Assembly: GCA_949357655.1 (NCBI GenBank)
Contig: CASHTG010000008.1
Coordinates: forward strand, 1,054,001-1,118,000
Direction of reading: 5' to 3'
DNA from: Parascedosporium putredinis
Taxonomy: Eukaryota > Ascomycota > Sordariomycetes > Microascales > Microascaceae
DNA length: 64,000 nucleotides
Position 1 is the first letter of the stretch. Each line of letters begins with the position of its first letter. Below the pieces are notes generated by a model. It was given only the letters and a program-made list of their open reading frames with translations. It had not been told where the DNA came from and did not search any database. Of this stretch, positions 38,351 through 49,920 are shown one piece after another. The position numbers were made by a program, and so were the translations under genes.

Positions 38351-40075
38351 AACCACCTCACGTTGTTTTCTAAGCCAATAGTTGCCGGGTGATAGAACGC
38401 TTCGATTCGGGCTTGTACTACGCCCTTGAGCTCATCTATTTCTAGATATTCGGTCCTAAATATATGTAGTGGTACATGTATACATCTATTTCTGTCTTTC
38501 GTCCTTGTCTTCTGCCTCTTTTGAGCTTCTGCTAGACGCTCTTCCATCTGCTCCCTCGGTGACTTCAGCTTAACATCCGGGAAACGAACGTCTGATTTCC
38601 ACGGCATTACGTCCGCGGTCTGAAAGAGCCACTTGAGGATAATTCTCTCGTACTTTTCCGCAAGCTCCTTGTGCTCCGGAACCTCCGCCAGGTTATGCAA
38701 TTCATGAGGATCGTCCTGTCTATGATATAGCTCGGCCGGCTCGTAGAGGCGGTAGATGTATGTCCAGTTTTTATCTCGGAGGGAAATTGCCTTGCCGACT
38801 AGAGTGGTGTCATCGTGCTGAAGGCCAGCCTTCAAATCGTACGGGTACGGGGACTGCTCCAGAAGAGGTTCCTCCGACACAAGGAACCCCCTTCCGAAAA
38901 GGCGTACTCCTTGTGATTGGTCTCGTCGCCGCATAAAATTGGCACCCAAGAGAGACCGTTGTGGGCGTACGACTCGCCGATGCCCGTAAGTTCCATCATC
39001 GTGGGGACGAAATCGACCATTTCCGTCATGGCATCAATCCTCTTTCCCTCGGGAAGACCAGCCCCGCCGATGATAAGGGGCTCATGAACCAAAGTGTCGG
39101 AAAGCCCTGACGGCCACTTCTCTATGAGGCCATGGTCTCCAAGGTACTCCCCATGGTCGGTAAAGAACATAGTTACGGTGTCCTTCCAGAGGCCTAAGTC
39201 TTCAATTTTCTGAATGACACGGCCAAACTGGTCATCCAAACGCGTAATCATGCCGTAGTAGGTCGCCTTAATCTCCTTCCAAATCTCGTCGGTTGCGCGG
39301 TCGGTTCCATACCGATCACGGATACTCTTCATGTACCGGGGCTCATAGCCAGTCTTCTTTTCGTGGTCCGCCTCGATACTCGAAAGCTTGGTGCGATCGT
39401 ACATGGAGAAGTACGGCTCTTCGACCTGAAACGGGCAGTGAGGGAATATCAAAGGCATGAAGAGAACCCAAGGCTTATCCTTAGGTGGGCAGTCGAGCCA
39501 AGTGAGAGCCGAGCGAACGACGGCCTCATCATAATCTAAGCACTTATCGGCATCTCGGCGACCACGATAGAAGAGGCGACCCCAGATGCTTTCGTCCTTC
39601 TCAGGCGGCGTTCCATTACCAAACTTGGGAACGTATTCGGGGGTCTCCAGGAATCCGTACTCCGTTACGCTGAGCTCAGTCACAGTGGGAGCAAAGGTGT
39701 CGCCTCGAGGAGCGAGGCAAGCAACATGGTAGCCATTCTCTTTCAGGGTTCGGAAGATATTGGGTTCCCACGGCTTTATGAGGTTTTCGAGGCTGCGGTG
39801 CCCACTGACGTGCGGGTATGTCCCCGTAAACATGCTGCACCTGGACTGGGAACATACCGACGCTTGCGTGTAGCAGTTGGTAAATAAGGAGCCCCTTGCG
39901 GCGAAGGCATCAATATTGGGAGTCTTGACTTCGCTGGCAGGGCCAGTGGCGCAGCCTAAAGAGTCAAACCGCAGCTGGTCAGGCATAAAAATGACGAAAT
40001 TTGGCCTCTCTCCTCCATTTTTGGAGTCTATCTTGAGGGTAAAGGCTTAGGTGGGAGTTTGAGGTCGAAGGGCAT
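38146..40075 (-). CDS. Sulfatase with atypical CSQSR active-site motif
   Basis: A sulfatase-family hydrolase: RPNFVIFMPDQLRFDSLGC at the N-terminus (metal site), TPNIDAFAARG, FFTDHGEYLGDHGLIEKW (D-H metal pair) and a C-terminal region with YIYRLYEPAELYHRQDDPHE. The formylglycine-type motif reads ASVCSQSRCSMFTGTYPHV, so the usual proline of CxPxR is Gln. From the ATG at 40075 (MPFDLKLPPKPLP) one C must be restored near 40037-40039, and one base in the run at 38887-38891 (restored SEGGFLVSEEPLLEQ). The open frame runs to 38146, overlapping the SDR 3' end by about 200 bp. The family usually ends soon after EQMEERLAEA, so the true stop may be near 38480, hidden by a further gap. Three CGGATCTCG motifs lie 192 to 256 bp upstream. 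Confidence 0.87.
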
Positions 40076-40950
40076 ATTTCCGGATCGCAAGTTCTGTCTT
40101 GCCGGCGCCAGGAAGAGGGTGACGAGGGTGAAATGACACCAACTAATGCAAGATGGCGCGATTGATGGAATCGGAAAATTAAACGCTTAAAACAGGAGAG
40201 ACTGCGTACTTTATTTGCACGATCTTTACAAGTACACGAATTCGTTGATGACCTGGTCTATGGTTGTCGGATCTCGGTCTGCGACGACGGATATCGCTCT
40301 CGGATGTCGGATCTCGGTATTCGGATCTCGGCCTTCTTTTTCGCCGCCGGACAACCCAGCGATGTCAACCCTCCCAGAACGACAGCCATGCATGACGAAA
40401 GAACAACGTTGACCGCGGTCCGGGAATATTGTCGTTCTTCCTTCAAGGCGCTACATACATGCAGTCCTGGCAACCCCAGCATTGACCATTGCCCATATAT
40501 TGCCTTTATTCGCCATTCCCCACCCGCCACAACCCTGCTCCAGGCATTCCTCACCAACCAAACCACCTTCAAACCCGACACCCGGGGTACCGGATCACGC
40601 ACCAGATCACGCACCAGACCTCGTCCCGAGAGCACTTTCTCCATATAGCACCACCACAGGGACATTAACATACCACCAGGCCGATGGCACCAGACCAATT
40701 ACCGACACGTCCAACTGCCTCCACGGAACATCGGTTGAGCCAAGCACCTCCGCCCTCAATCACACGACGGCTTGCATGCCGGCAATGTCGGGCCCGAAAG
40801 GTTCCCTCCCCCTTCTCTCCACATTGACTAGTGGGAATAAGTTGAATAGAAACTCATTTATGCTAGGTCAAATGCGACCGAGAGCCATCAGGCTGCCAAC
40901 CGTGCGCCCGCTTAGATTTTGCATGCAGCTACCTGACAGGGAGCAACGAA
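40076..40950. other. Divergent intergenic region, sulfatase / regulator
   Basis: No gene is supported. It carries the three-copy motif at 40267-40331 and a C/A-rich right half. The regulator's true start codon probably lies near its right end. Confidence 0.55.
40267..40331. promoter_or_regulatory. Three exact copies of TCGGATCTCGG
   Basis: Copies lie at 40267-40277, 40307-40317 and 40321-40331. Each has the form CGG-N4-CGG, a direct repeat of the triplet bound by Zn2Cys6 proteins. They lie upstream of the sulfatase start (40075) and of the regulator (40951). The core CGGATCTCG recurs in reverse complement upstream of the permease at 45491-45589. Confidence 0.6.
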
Positions 40951-43144
40951 GTGGAGGATAACCAGCTGTCGCCGCAGGAGCTGACACAGGCGGGCACCAA
41001 GAGACGTCGCATTCGTAAAGCTTGTCTAGCATGTCGCTCAGTCAAAACGAAATGCACGGGGGCTGAACCGTGCACGCGATGCAGCTCCCTCGGCCATTCC
41101 TGTGTTTATGCGGGCTCTGGAGGGCTCACGTTGGCGCATTCACCTAACGAGATATCTCCAAGTGAAGTGTCCTTAGGATCCCCGTATGCGGCCCGGTGGA
41201 GAATTCTGGGTCGACTTTGACGCCCATGACAACCAGTAGCATTGAGAGTGACATGAGTCGGTACGTACGAGTATCCCTCTGTAAGGCTTTGTATATCCTA
41301 ACAATTGGCGATAGTGTGTTTAATTATGAGAAGAAAGAGGTTATTCGGGAGTACATCAACGCCTATTTTAGCAAGATGGACCTCGCCGAATGTCAATTCC
41401 TCCACCGTTCAACTATCATGGCTGAATGGAACCAAGGCCAGATTGATCGCAATCTCCTCAAGGCCCTCTGTGCGTCCGGGATGCGCTTGCTTTGCCTCGA
41501 GCGTCCTCTCGACAAGTCTATTCCTATAGTATGGATGCGGGAAGTCCAACAAGAGCTACTTTCGAGATTAGGAAAGACTACGATTGCTGACCTGCAGACC
41601 CTTCTACTACTGATCAAATTCCACTTTACGTTCAAGTTCACGGAGGAGGTGTGGACACTGCTTGCCATGGCTGCGCGTATTGCCTTCACAAAGAGATTGA
41701 ATTACGAGCGTCCTACGGTGGATCCGGTGGTCCAAGAGTGCCTGCGGCGTTTGATGTGGACGGTCTTCTATCTCGACAAACTCTTCTCTGGAGGGATTGA
41801 GGATCTGACGCTCTGCCCTTCGGAAAGAATCCACATCCGCCTGCCAAGTAACGACCGATGTTTTCAGCGCGGGATACGATCTCGATCTCATTTCCTGCGA
41901 GATCCGGGCGATAAAAAGTCGGACATGGATGCGCTCGCATACCGTATCAAGTTGTTCGACCTGCGCGATAGAATCTTTCGGTAAGGCCTCCATCCATTCT
42001 ACACGTCGGATAACAAGCGCTCATCGTAATAGATACACTCGCCGCGTGGTGCTGGAAAAGTCGAGTCCTTTCGTGAGCCGGGAGGAATTATGCGCTCTCG
42101 ACGAAGAGTTGGTCCTCTTCAAGACAACTCTACCGGACGAGCTTGAAACGGATGACGCCCAATTAAAGCTTATGTGCCACTCCTCTGAAGCGAGGACTTA
42201 TGTTATGCTGCACTCTACTATCCATCTGTGTCGATGCGACCTATACCGCTTTCTCGTACCCGGTATCCGGGAGGCTGTGTCGAGTGAGGCCATGGAAAAC
42301 ACACCTCCGGAATATATAGACCACTGCCAACGGCAATGCCTCGGCAGCGCTCTCAGCTTATGCGACTTGTGGTCGAAGCTCTATCACTTAGAAACTGACC
42401 GAGACATCGATAGCCCGACACTAGTCATTGCAATGTACCAGGCTACCAAAATCATTGACCATTTGTGTTATCTACTACCTGAACATGGGGAACACTGCCT
42501 AGCCGTTGTGAAGGGTAAACTCACCGAAGCGATATCAATGATTTCGTATAGCCAAAAGGCATCCGCATGGGTTCGGCCTTGTGTGAGTACTGAATGCCCC
42601 CAGCTTGAGCCGATAGCTGATTTTTGCATAGTTGGACGATCTCCATAGACTGATACCCAATCTGGGCCTGCGAATGAGGTCTCCAGGTGACCAGTACGTA
42701 TTGGCCATTTAGGACCGTGTTCAGATAATCTAATCTTAACGTCTCTCCCTTTTTAGGTCTCCTTCGATTGCCCCCGACGTTCAGAATCAGCCCCATCGCC
42801 GATCCAAGCATGCATTCGCTCCTGACGGAAATGAGTCTGTCGAGATTGTAGCGAGGTCACCTATTCCCGCACGTGAGCCATGGATGGGAAGGGTGGGAAC
42901 CTTGGAAACCACGAGCGGGGACAGGAGGGGATGGCCCACGCTCCCCGTTGGTCGAGAACTGGATCCCGAGGACGCGTATTTTACCGGCTACAATCCTCTT
43001 AACCCCCATAATCTGGTATATGGTGCAATGGACGTGGGCGCTGCTGCGCTGGAGCATCCGGAGATGGCGATGCCGGTGGATCCATTCGATTTACAGCTAA
43101 ATCCATACGCCGACGCGCAGCTCTTTCCAGTTATAAATCCGTAG
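40951..43144 (+). CDS. Zn2Cys6 transcription factor between sulfatase and permease
   Basis: Nuclear regulator with cluster CLACRSVKTKC-TGAEP-CTRCSSLGHSC about 30 residues from the N-terminus, preceded by KRRRIRK. The body matches the fungal-specific regulator domain: FNYEKKEVIREYINAYFSKM, MAAWNQG-like MAEWNQG, EECLRRLMW-like VQECLRRLMWTVFYLDKLFS. Introns begin GTACGT at about 41263, GTAAGG at about 41982 and GTGAGT at about 42582, all ending in AG. The frame at 40951 opens on GTG, so the real ATG lies upstream, possibly across another error. One base is missing in C4 41180-41183. The last junction (about 42700-42756) does not close in phase. The Pro-rich tail ends DAQLFPVINP. Its location between two motif-bearing promoters suggests it controls them. 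Confidence 0.83.
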
Positions 43145-43271
43145 TCGGTCACGTTTTCAGGTTAGAATAAATAGCAGATCTGTGGGCTAATAATTAAAAT
43201 ACAGCGTTTCTATGCCTAGCTAGATGGTGAAATAATGGCTAGATGCCCGCTGTGAGTGGCGCCTTTACACT

Positions 43272-45114
43272 CTACTGATGAGCCCCCTTTTCACCACGCC
43301 CACTCTCAACGAATTGATGTTCGGATACAGCCCCGTCTGAAGCAGCCTTCTCAAAATTGATATTCTCAGTCGCAGCCTTCTCAGGGTCATGCGCCCTAGC
43401 CGACTCCATCAACGCAGTAGCATCAGCCTTGCCAAAGTCACGCAGAGCTACACCATTCTGGAACAAGAAGTCCACTTGTTCGAGGGTTTTGCCTTTGCAC
43501 TCGGGAACACAGAAGTAGATAAAGGCGATGGAGGCCGCCATGAGGGAACCGAAGATGAAGCCGACCTTGCTGTTAAGGCCAGCGTACTTATCATAGATAA
43601 GGTAGGGGATGGAGAAGTTGACGGCGAAGCTGTTATGAGGCTAGTTAGCGGCTACTCTAATACGATAGGGTCGGGGTAGACGCACTTAATCACAACATTG
43701 ACTGTAAAACCAACGCGGGCAGTCAAATCACGAAGGCGAAGGGACGAAACTTCGGTTGTGACAACATAACTCAAGGGTGCCCAACCCATGGAGAACCCGC
43801 AAACGAAGACAGAAAGCATGGCGACGATCCCATTCTTCTTGGCAGTGGTAACGGGTGACTCCAGACCAAGGGCGCCCATAGTCATCATGCCCGCAACCAT
43901 GGTGATTGAGGACATGATCATCAGCGTTCTAGGTACCAATTGTGTGTGTTTAGCGGTACCCTATAAACTCGCATTGGATTTGGCCTTACCGTCGTCCCAA
44001 AAGATCCGCCCAGAGCAAGATGCAGGTGAGGGTGCTGATATTGATGGCAGCGTTGATGAGCTGGTAACCGAAGGGGTTGATGGTACCAAGGGTCTTCACG
44101 TAGACAGCGCTGTACTGGGACGCAAACGCTTGGCCGCTGGCCTGCATAAGGAAGTTGACGGCAATGACGATGAGGGTTCGCTTCAAGTTGCTGCCCTGGA
44201 ATAGTTCAATGAATTTGCCCTGCTCAACTTCGTTTTCCAGTGATGTCTTGAGCTCGGCAAACTCTGCCTGAACTTCTTCCTCTGTATAGGGACCCAAGCG
44301 GAACTTGCGTAGGCTCTCTAGCGCTTCTTCGTTGCGGCCTTGTCGTAGCAGCCATCGGGGAGATTCTGGGATAAACCAAATCAAGGCAAGGACAATTGTA
44401 GGAACGACGTAGAAAAGGCCTAGCGGGATCCTCCAAGCCCTGTTATCCTGGATGCCACTGGTGCCAAAGCAGATGCAGTTGATAACGAGACCACCGACAA
44501 TGAGACTGAGCTGGTAGGAGCCGACCATGAAACCTCGGGCCGCGGCAGGGACTATTGTGTAGGACTAGTTAGTGTTAAGCTGTGCCAATAATTTTGGGAG
44601 CAAAGGTGTACCGCACCGATTTCGGATTGAAAGGTTGGAACCACGGCCAGTTCCATGCCGACGTAGACGTAGTTTAGGATTCGGGCAGCCATTATTTGGT
44701 CACGATTTTTGGACGTGACACTGATAGTCGCGGTGATGAGGGCATAGCAGCTCATGGAGAACATACACCACTTTCGCCCCCACCGAGAGGAGACGTGGCT
44801 CCCGACGATAACGCCTATAGTTCAAACATTAGCACCAGTCTGTCGATGATAACTCCACTCCATGACTGAGCACATATACCAAAAGCGAAGCCGATGTAGT
44901 TGAGACTGTTGAACAGGGCCAGCCAAGAAGGCTCCAAACCCCATTTGCCAGTCACCTCATTCAAAACTCCGAATTGACGCTCAAAGGCATCCATGGCCTG
45001 GGTGGTGGCGAATGCCTGGTTATCGAAACCGTAGTTGCATGTTGAAAAGGCAATCAACGCGCAAGCCAAGCTGAGCTGGCGGTTGAAGAGGCGAAATTTC
45101 GAAAAGACGCCCAT
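43272..45114 (-). CDS. MFS sugar transporter (maltose/alpha-glucoside-permease-like)
   Basis: Proton-coupled permease of the SP family at the plasma membrane. It starts MGVFSKFRLFNRQLSLA. Motifs are SRWGRKWCM (loop 2-3), FIPESPRWLLRQGRNEEA, WADLLGRRTLMIMSS and PECKGKTLEQVDFLF (end of helix 12). Exons join without frame breaks; introns include one of about 64 bp after NYIGFAFG and others near 44560-44610, 43930-43990 and 43630-43690. The C-terminal tail is hydrophilic (HDPEKAATENINFEKAA). Three CGAGATCCG motifs lie 377 to 475 bp upstream, shared with the second sulfatase, so the substrate may be a sulfated or desulfated sugar; that is inference. Confidence 0.9.
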
Positions 45115-46843
45115 GATTCTAAACGACGGCTGCGGATTCTAGATGGGAAAGACAGGAAGAGAGGATGCGTAGTGAGTTGGGCGTGTCCTGAGAGGATCGA
45201 CATCCAGCAGCGAAGGGGCGGCGAAGGTGACCAACTTATAGAAAAGAGCCATTCCCAGAGCTGACAGCATGAGATTGCGAAGATTTCGGAGTCTAAGGCC
45301 TAGTTCCAGTTTTCTCAAGCCTCCCCATGCGGAGGAAGGTCGAATTATTTGCGGGGATGCGGGGAGCTCCCGTTCATTGATGTGCCGTCGTGCGGAGATG
45401 ATTCCTTCATCGTTCATCATTGGGATCAAAGTTGTATTTTCGAAGCGGTCGCGACAGGAAATGGAGAAATAGCGTAACCGCACTATTGCACGAGATCCGG
45501 AATCATGGTGGGGACAGGGACACCGGGATCCGAACAGACAATAGTGTGTGGACGAAGGGCGAGATCCGGTGCCTCGGGGCGAGATCCGGCCTCGAGGTCA
45601 AAATCCGTTGGGTAATCGTAAACGCTAACACGGATTGAGCCTAGAACCAATTCTCTCCTCGATCCCTGGGCGGTGGTGCCATTGGCGGCGAAAAACTTTG
45701 CCGTTCCATGTGTTGAGAGGCTGAATCAAGCGTTGAAATAAATCACTAGCCTAATATCAGTCGTCCGGGTTTGAAGGAATCACTACTAGCTAACGATACC
45801 CAGACATTACATGATTCCTGAGTGAACGGCGTGCAGGAGGTGCTATTTGGTACGGCATCAACAAAGCCTAATAACGAATCCTGAAAAAGGATGACTTTCT
45901 ACTGCTCCGTGGAAACAGGCTGCTCGTCGAGTTAAACCCGCCCCCTACGAGATGAGGAAAAAATAGAGTAGCTTTGATATTCTCAAGGAGAATGCAGGGG
46001 AGGCCACGAGTAACACTCGAAAGTGGCATAAATTAATCTAGCCGACCAAGGCATATCACAACCTGAGGGATCGACTCAGTACGATAGGAAAACTTTGGCA
46101 CTAAGATATCGGGGCTTTTTTTTTTTTTTTTTGATACGGGTAACTTAACTTGCGATCCATACTCATAGGGTCAAAAGAATCGAGCTCTTGTAGTTTAAAG
46201 GTGCCTATTCGAAGCCGTAGATGGTGGAGCGTGGATACGACGTTTCGTGTATGTTTAGCTAAACGTGGAACTGGAGTTTGAGGTGTAGCTTTTCATAGAA
46301 GAGAGCCAGGACTCCCATCTTTTAACAAGAGTCTTACAAGTCCGGCTCATTCGAGTTTACCCACCGGTGGGTCGCCGGACCCTGAACCGGTAGACGGCCG
46401 GGGCCCTATCTAGACAGCAGTAAAGGATCACTCTGGACTTGCATCTCTTTAACTCACTCGTGATAAGCAAGTTGTATTCAAAAATTTATCCCGATGGATG
46501 GATTCTGGCGGATGGTTTCCGACATAGTTTAGGGATCAAGCCGGACTAGGTCAAGCTGAGGCTACATGTATCTCTGCTGATTGATGTTGATGCCGGAGGG
46601 GACCGACAGTTGAGTGTGATTCAATCAAGAAACAGCCCCTGTCACCCATTCATCCAATAATGCTGGCGGGGGTGGCTTGTTTATCCGGCATTGATCCAAC
46701 ATTTGCTTACTAACGCCTGTGCAACCGCCGGCCCTGTCCTTGGTGTTTGGTTGCACAGATTCAATCCTGGAAACGCCGCACGCTTTCTTCCGCAGCTGTC
46801 GCGTGACGACAGGTTTTACATTGTGCTACCTATAGATCGGCAC
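45115..46843. other. Intergenic region, no gene seen
   Basis: The left part is the permease promoter with the motif array. The rest holds a T17 tract (46116-46132) and no supported reading frame. I looked for tRNA-like T-loops and found none that fold convincingly. Confidence 0.55.
45491..45589. promoter_or_regulatory. Three copies of CGAGATCCGG, two in a 20-bp tandem
   Basis: Copies lie at 45491-45500, 45560-45569 and 45580-45589. The last two are part of a 20-bp imperfect tandem repeat (GGCGAGATCCGG...CCTCG). The core CGAGATCCG is the reverse complement of the sulfatase-side motif. Confidence 0.6.
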
Positions 46844-49339
46844 ATGGCAGCTATGTCTGTTGGCTTTAGCAAGCTCTGTAGCGTATGCTCCAACTTCGAC
46901 GTTCGGATACTGCTCCTAACAGCGGAGAGTCAGCCACAAGCAGCCTTCAATGATCCTTCCGCGCCTGACAGCCTGGAGGGCCTCCGACCGGCGCTGTTCA
47001 AATTCTTCAAGCAACACGAGAACTTGCTGTCTCTCCGATCCTCAGCCCGTGAATGCGACTTGTGTAGATCCATATGGCAGTTATATGCCGCTCTGACCCA
47101 CCCTGCCGAACTACAGGATGAGGCTATTAGCCAGGGCTTAAGCGCCCAACAGATATGGATCGGAACGACCGCCTGGGACGAGGCGCTTCATGGCCTCCCT
47201 CACTTAGTCGTGACACAGCATGCGGAGAATAGGTCTATGCGTATCCTAGCCTCATTTGAGGTGTGCGCTTTGAGAGGTAGGTCCTATGCATCTGCCAACT
47301 GTGGTCTTGGGGGATGTTCCGTGAAGACACAGAGCGATTTAACCAAAAGCCTTAGGACACGAGCCATTAGATAATAACAAGCTCCTTGCTAGGAGTATTT
47401 TCCCAAACTCGGGATCTGATGGGTGTCTTAGACTTGCATCTGACTTACTCACCACTTGTCGTGAGGGCCATAAGTCATGTTCTTCCCAGTACCCCACGCA
47501 AACGGTGCTTCCAACGCGGATCATCTCAACCCGAGGGCCGAACCCCAAGCTTGTCGACGGCGCTGGTCGCCAGGATACATTTGCCGCTCTCTCCTACTGC
47601 TGGGGTGGCGACACAACCTTCAAGCTCACCAAAGACACGGAAGCGCAGTTTCGCGCCGGTCGCCCGATCGCTGATTTTCCAGCTACGCTTCGCGATGCCA
47701 TCGCAATTACAAACTCCTAGGCATAAGTTATCTCTGGATAGACGCTCTTTGTATCATACAAGATTCTGCTAGCGATTGGGCCTATGAGTCGGCACGCATG
47801 TGCGATATCTACCGTGGTGCGGTGGTCACCATCGCCGCAGCCTGCGCCGCCAAGACGGTCGAGGGCATTTTCCATGACCGCGGAGCTCCGGCCTCACCAC
47901 GCTGCTGGCTACCCTGGCTAGATGGCGACAAAAGCATTACCAAGGTGTTCCTGCGCCCGAGTTCAGAGATTTCAAACTCTAAATTGAATCAGAACACGTT
48001 GAGTCCGAGAGGGTGGATTTTGCAAGAGACGCTCCTTGCACCGCGAACCCTGTGGTTTGGGACGGAACAAATTTGCTTTGAATGCCCCAAAGGAAGTGTC
48101 GAAGAGTCCGGGCGCCATGTTCGCGTCATGGAAATGTACCGCAGCAAAGAATACATGCAAATTCTTCGCGGGAACGTGCTGCCACACTGGCGCAGAAGTC
48201 TAATATCCTTTTAAAAGAGCGGACCCTCCCCGTAGCTTTTTTAGTGCCCATGCCATCGCTAAGTACTATTCTGACCGCCCGCAGTATGGACACACTGCGT
48301 CATAGAGCTGTGCTGAAGTGCCCGGTAACGATCCAGGGCGACTTTAAGCCGCCTGCATCGCCGGCAGGCATGTCCCATTTTGATTTGTGGGTCAAGATTA
48401 TCGAGAATTATTCCTGTCGTTCACTCACTCAAGCTACTGATACGCTACCTGCACTTTCCGGGCTCGCTAATGAGTTTTGCCGTGCGACGGGCGATACGTA
48501 CGTGGCGGGCCTTTGGAAAGGGACTTGCTTCGAGGATTATGTTGGGTGAGTATACTTTGATTTCCATCTCGAATAACGCATCACCCGCCTCTGCCTGCCG
48601 GCTGGTTATTACGGCCTCTTATCGCCCGGCGCCCCTCCCGAGCCTCGATATCTGCTGTATTTTCCTGTGTGGTCTTTCCTGAATCGAGACACTTCCATAT
48701 CTGGCCGTAGATGGGAGCTAATCAATGATTGAGCCTAGACTCGAACCCCAGGGTACAAGAAGCTCCCGAATGGGCAAGTAGAGTACCAACCTCGCCTACC
48801 GGAGAAATATCTCGCGCCAACCTGGAGCTGGGCTGGCTGCTACGGTCGCTTAGTCTCAATCGGTCCACAATCCCAGTATGATATTATCACGCCCTTTGCA
48901 AAGTTCTCAGCGCCGAAGTCGAGCTTGCTCACCAGGATCCGTTCGGGGCCGTTCGTGGCGGGACTCTGACTCTTCGCGGACCTCTACTTCGACTAGGCAC
49001 ATTAGAGTCGCTCAACTCGGCCAAGTCTTACCCTAGGCTACTGGCTGAAGTATCTCCGTTGATACAGGATCTTGTGGTAAACGGCTATGGTGCCCAGGCA
49101 CACGATCAGCAGCTTAGCCTATTTAAGCTCCTCAAATGGCGAGAATCTAGCAATAAGACCGAGCGAGTATGCATGTTGATACTCCTGGCAGTTGATGAAC
49201 ACCGCTGGAGGAGAGTCAATCTACTTGTTCTTAAGACCAAGTCACTGGGGGATTAGATATCCTTCAGACCGACGCATCGCGAGCGATTCTCGAAGAGATT
49301 CATGGTGACATGCATAAAGAATTTGTGAGGATCATATGA
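46844..49339 (+). CDS. HET-domain (heterokaryon incompatibility-like) protein
   Basis: Cytoplasmic protein of the fungal HET family, involved in non-self recognition in known cases. The N-terminal part has cysteine pairs (LCSVCSNF, ECDLCRSIWQLY). After an intron (47277-47355) comes LLTTCREGHKSC, then the HET core: FAALSYCWGG, LGISYLWIDALCIIQD, ARMCDIYRGAVVTIAAA and SPRGWILQETLLAPRTLWFG. The later part shows ENYSCRSLTQATDTLPALSG, the frequent YLAPTWSWAG and FGAVRGGTLTLRGPL. Gaps break the frame at A3 47711-47713, around 48170-48230 and near 48915; an intron with GTGAGT starts about 48546. One further missing G near 49248-49252 would extend the end from 49256 to 49339 (AILEEIHGDMHKEF). The start is the ATG at 46844. 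Confidence 0.87.
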
Positions 49340-49920
49340 TTCTGAATTCAAGACTGCAGGCCGAATTATAAAGCATGTTTAGGTGCCATTTGGCACGGGC
49401 AGTCCTATCACAATAGCCATAAAACAGCGTTTTCGATGGCGGCCTAAGCCAGCATGTCAGTGCGACAAGCCTCGTGGTGCTATGCCAGCGTCCGACAGCT
49501 TGTCAGCGGTGCCACGAATGCTCCCACGCATCTGAAAAGACACACTTAGGAATTCAACGCGCATTTGCGCCTGCATTCGGTAGCCCTGAACATTTGTGAT
49601 CTCGCGGAATGAAAGGTACCAATACGACGAATCCGGGGCTCGCTTACGTGCCTGCGGGGTTTTTACATTTCGAACCGTATTACGCAACCTGCGAGAACCG
49701 TGCAGGTGCGACCATTCTATTGGCTGCAGCCCTAGAGGGCAATCATAGATGACATGCTCCCTTTCCGGAGGCCTCGCCCGTTCCATATTAATAAAGAAAA
49801 GTCCATCATCTTCAATTCCAAACCAAACACTGACTACCAAAAGCCCGCCTGGGAAAACGCAATACACAATCTCTAGAAAACAGCGTGGTCGGATAGTTGT
49901 ACTCACCCAGAACTGCAAAA
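49340..49920. other. Intergenic region, no gene seen
   Basis: A minus-strand frame at 49457-49945 lacks domain support. The right end is the leader of the small beta-trefoil-like gene. Confidence 0.55.

Noticed and set aside
46116..46132. T17 tract as a possible Pol III terminator or element tail
   Set aside because: No tRNA-like boxes or small RNA structure found upstream.
48720..48800. tRNA-like T-loop (TCGAACCCCAGG)
   Set aside because: No matching acceptor or anticodon stem could be formed, and the region is part of the HET gene between two exons.
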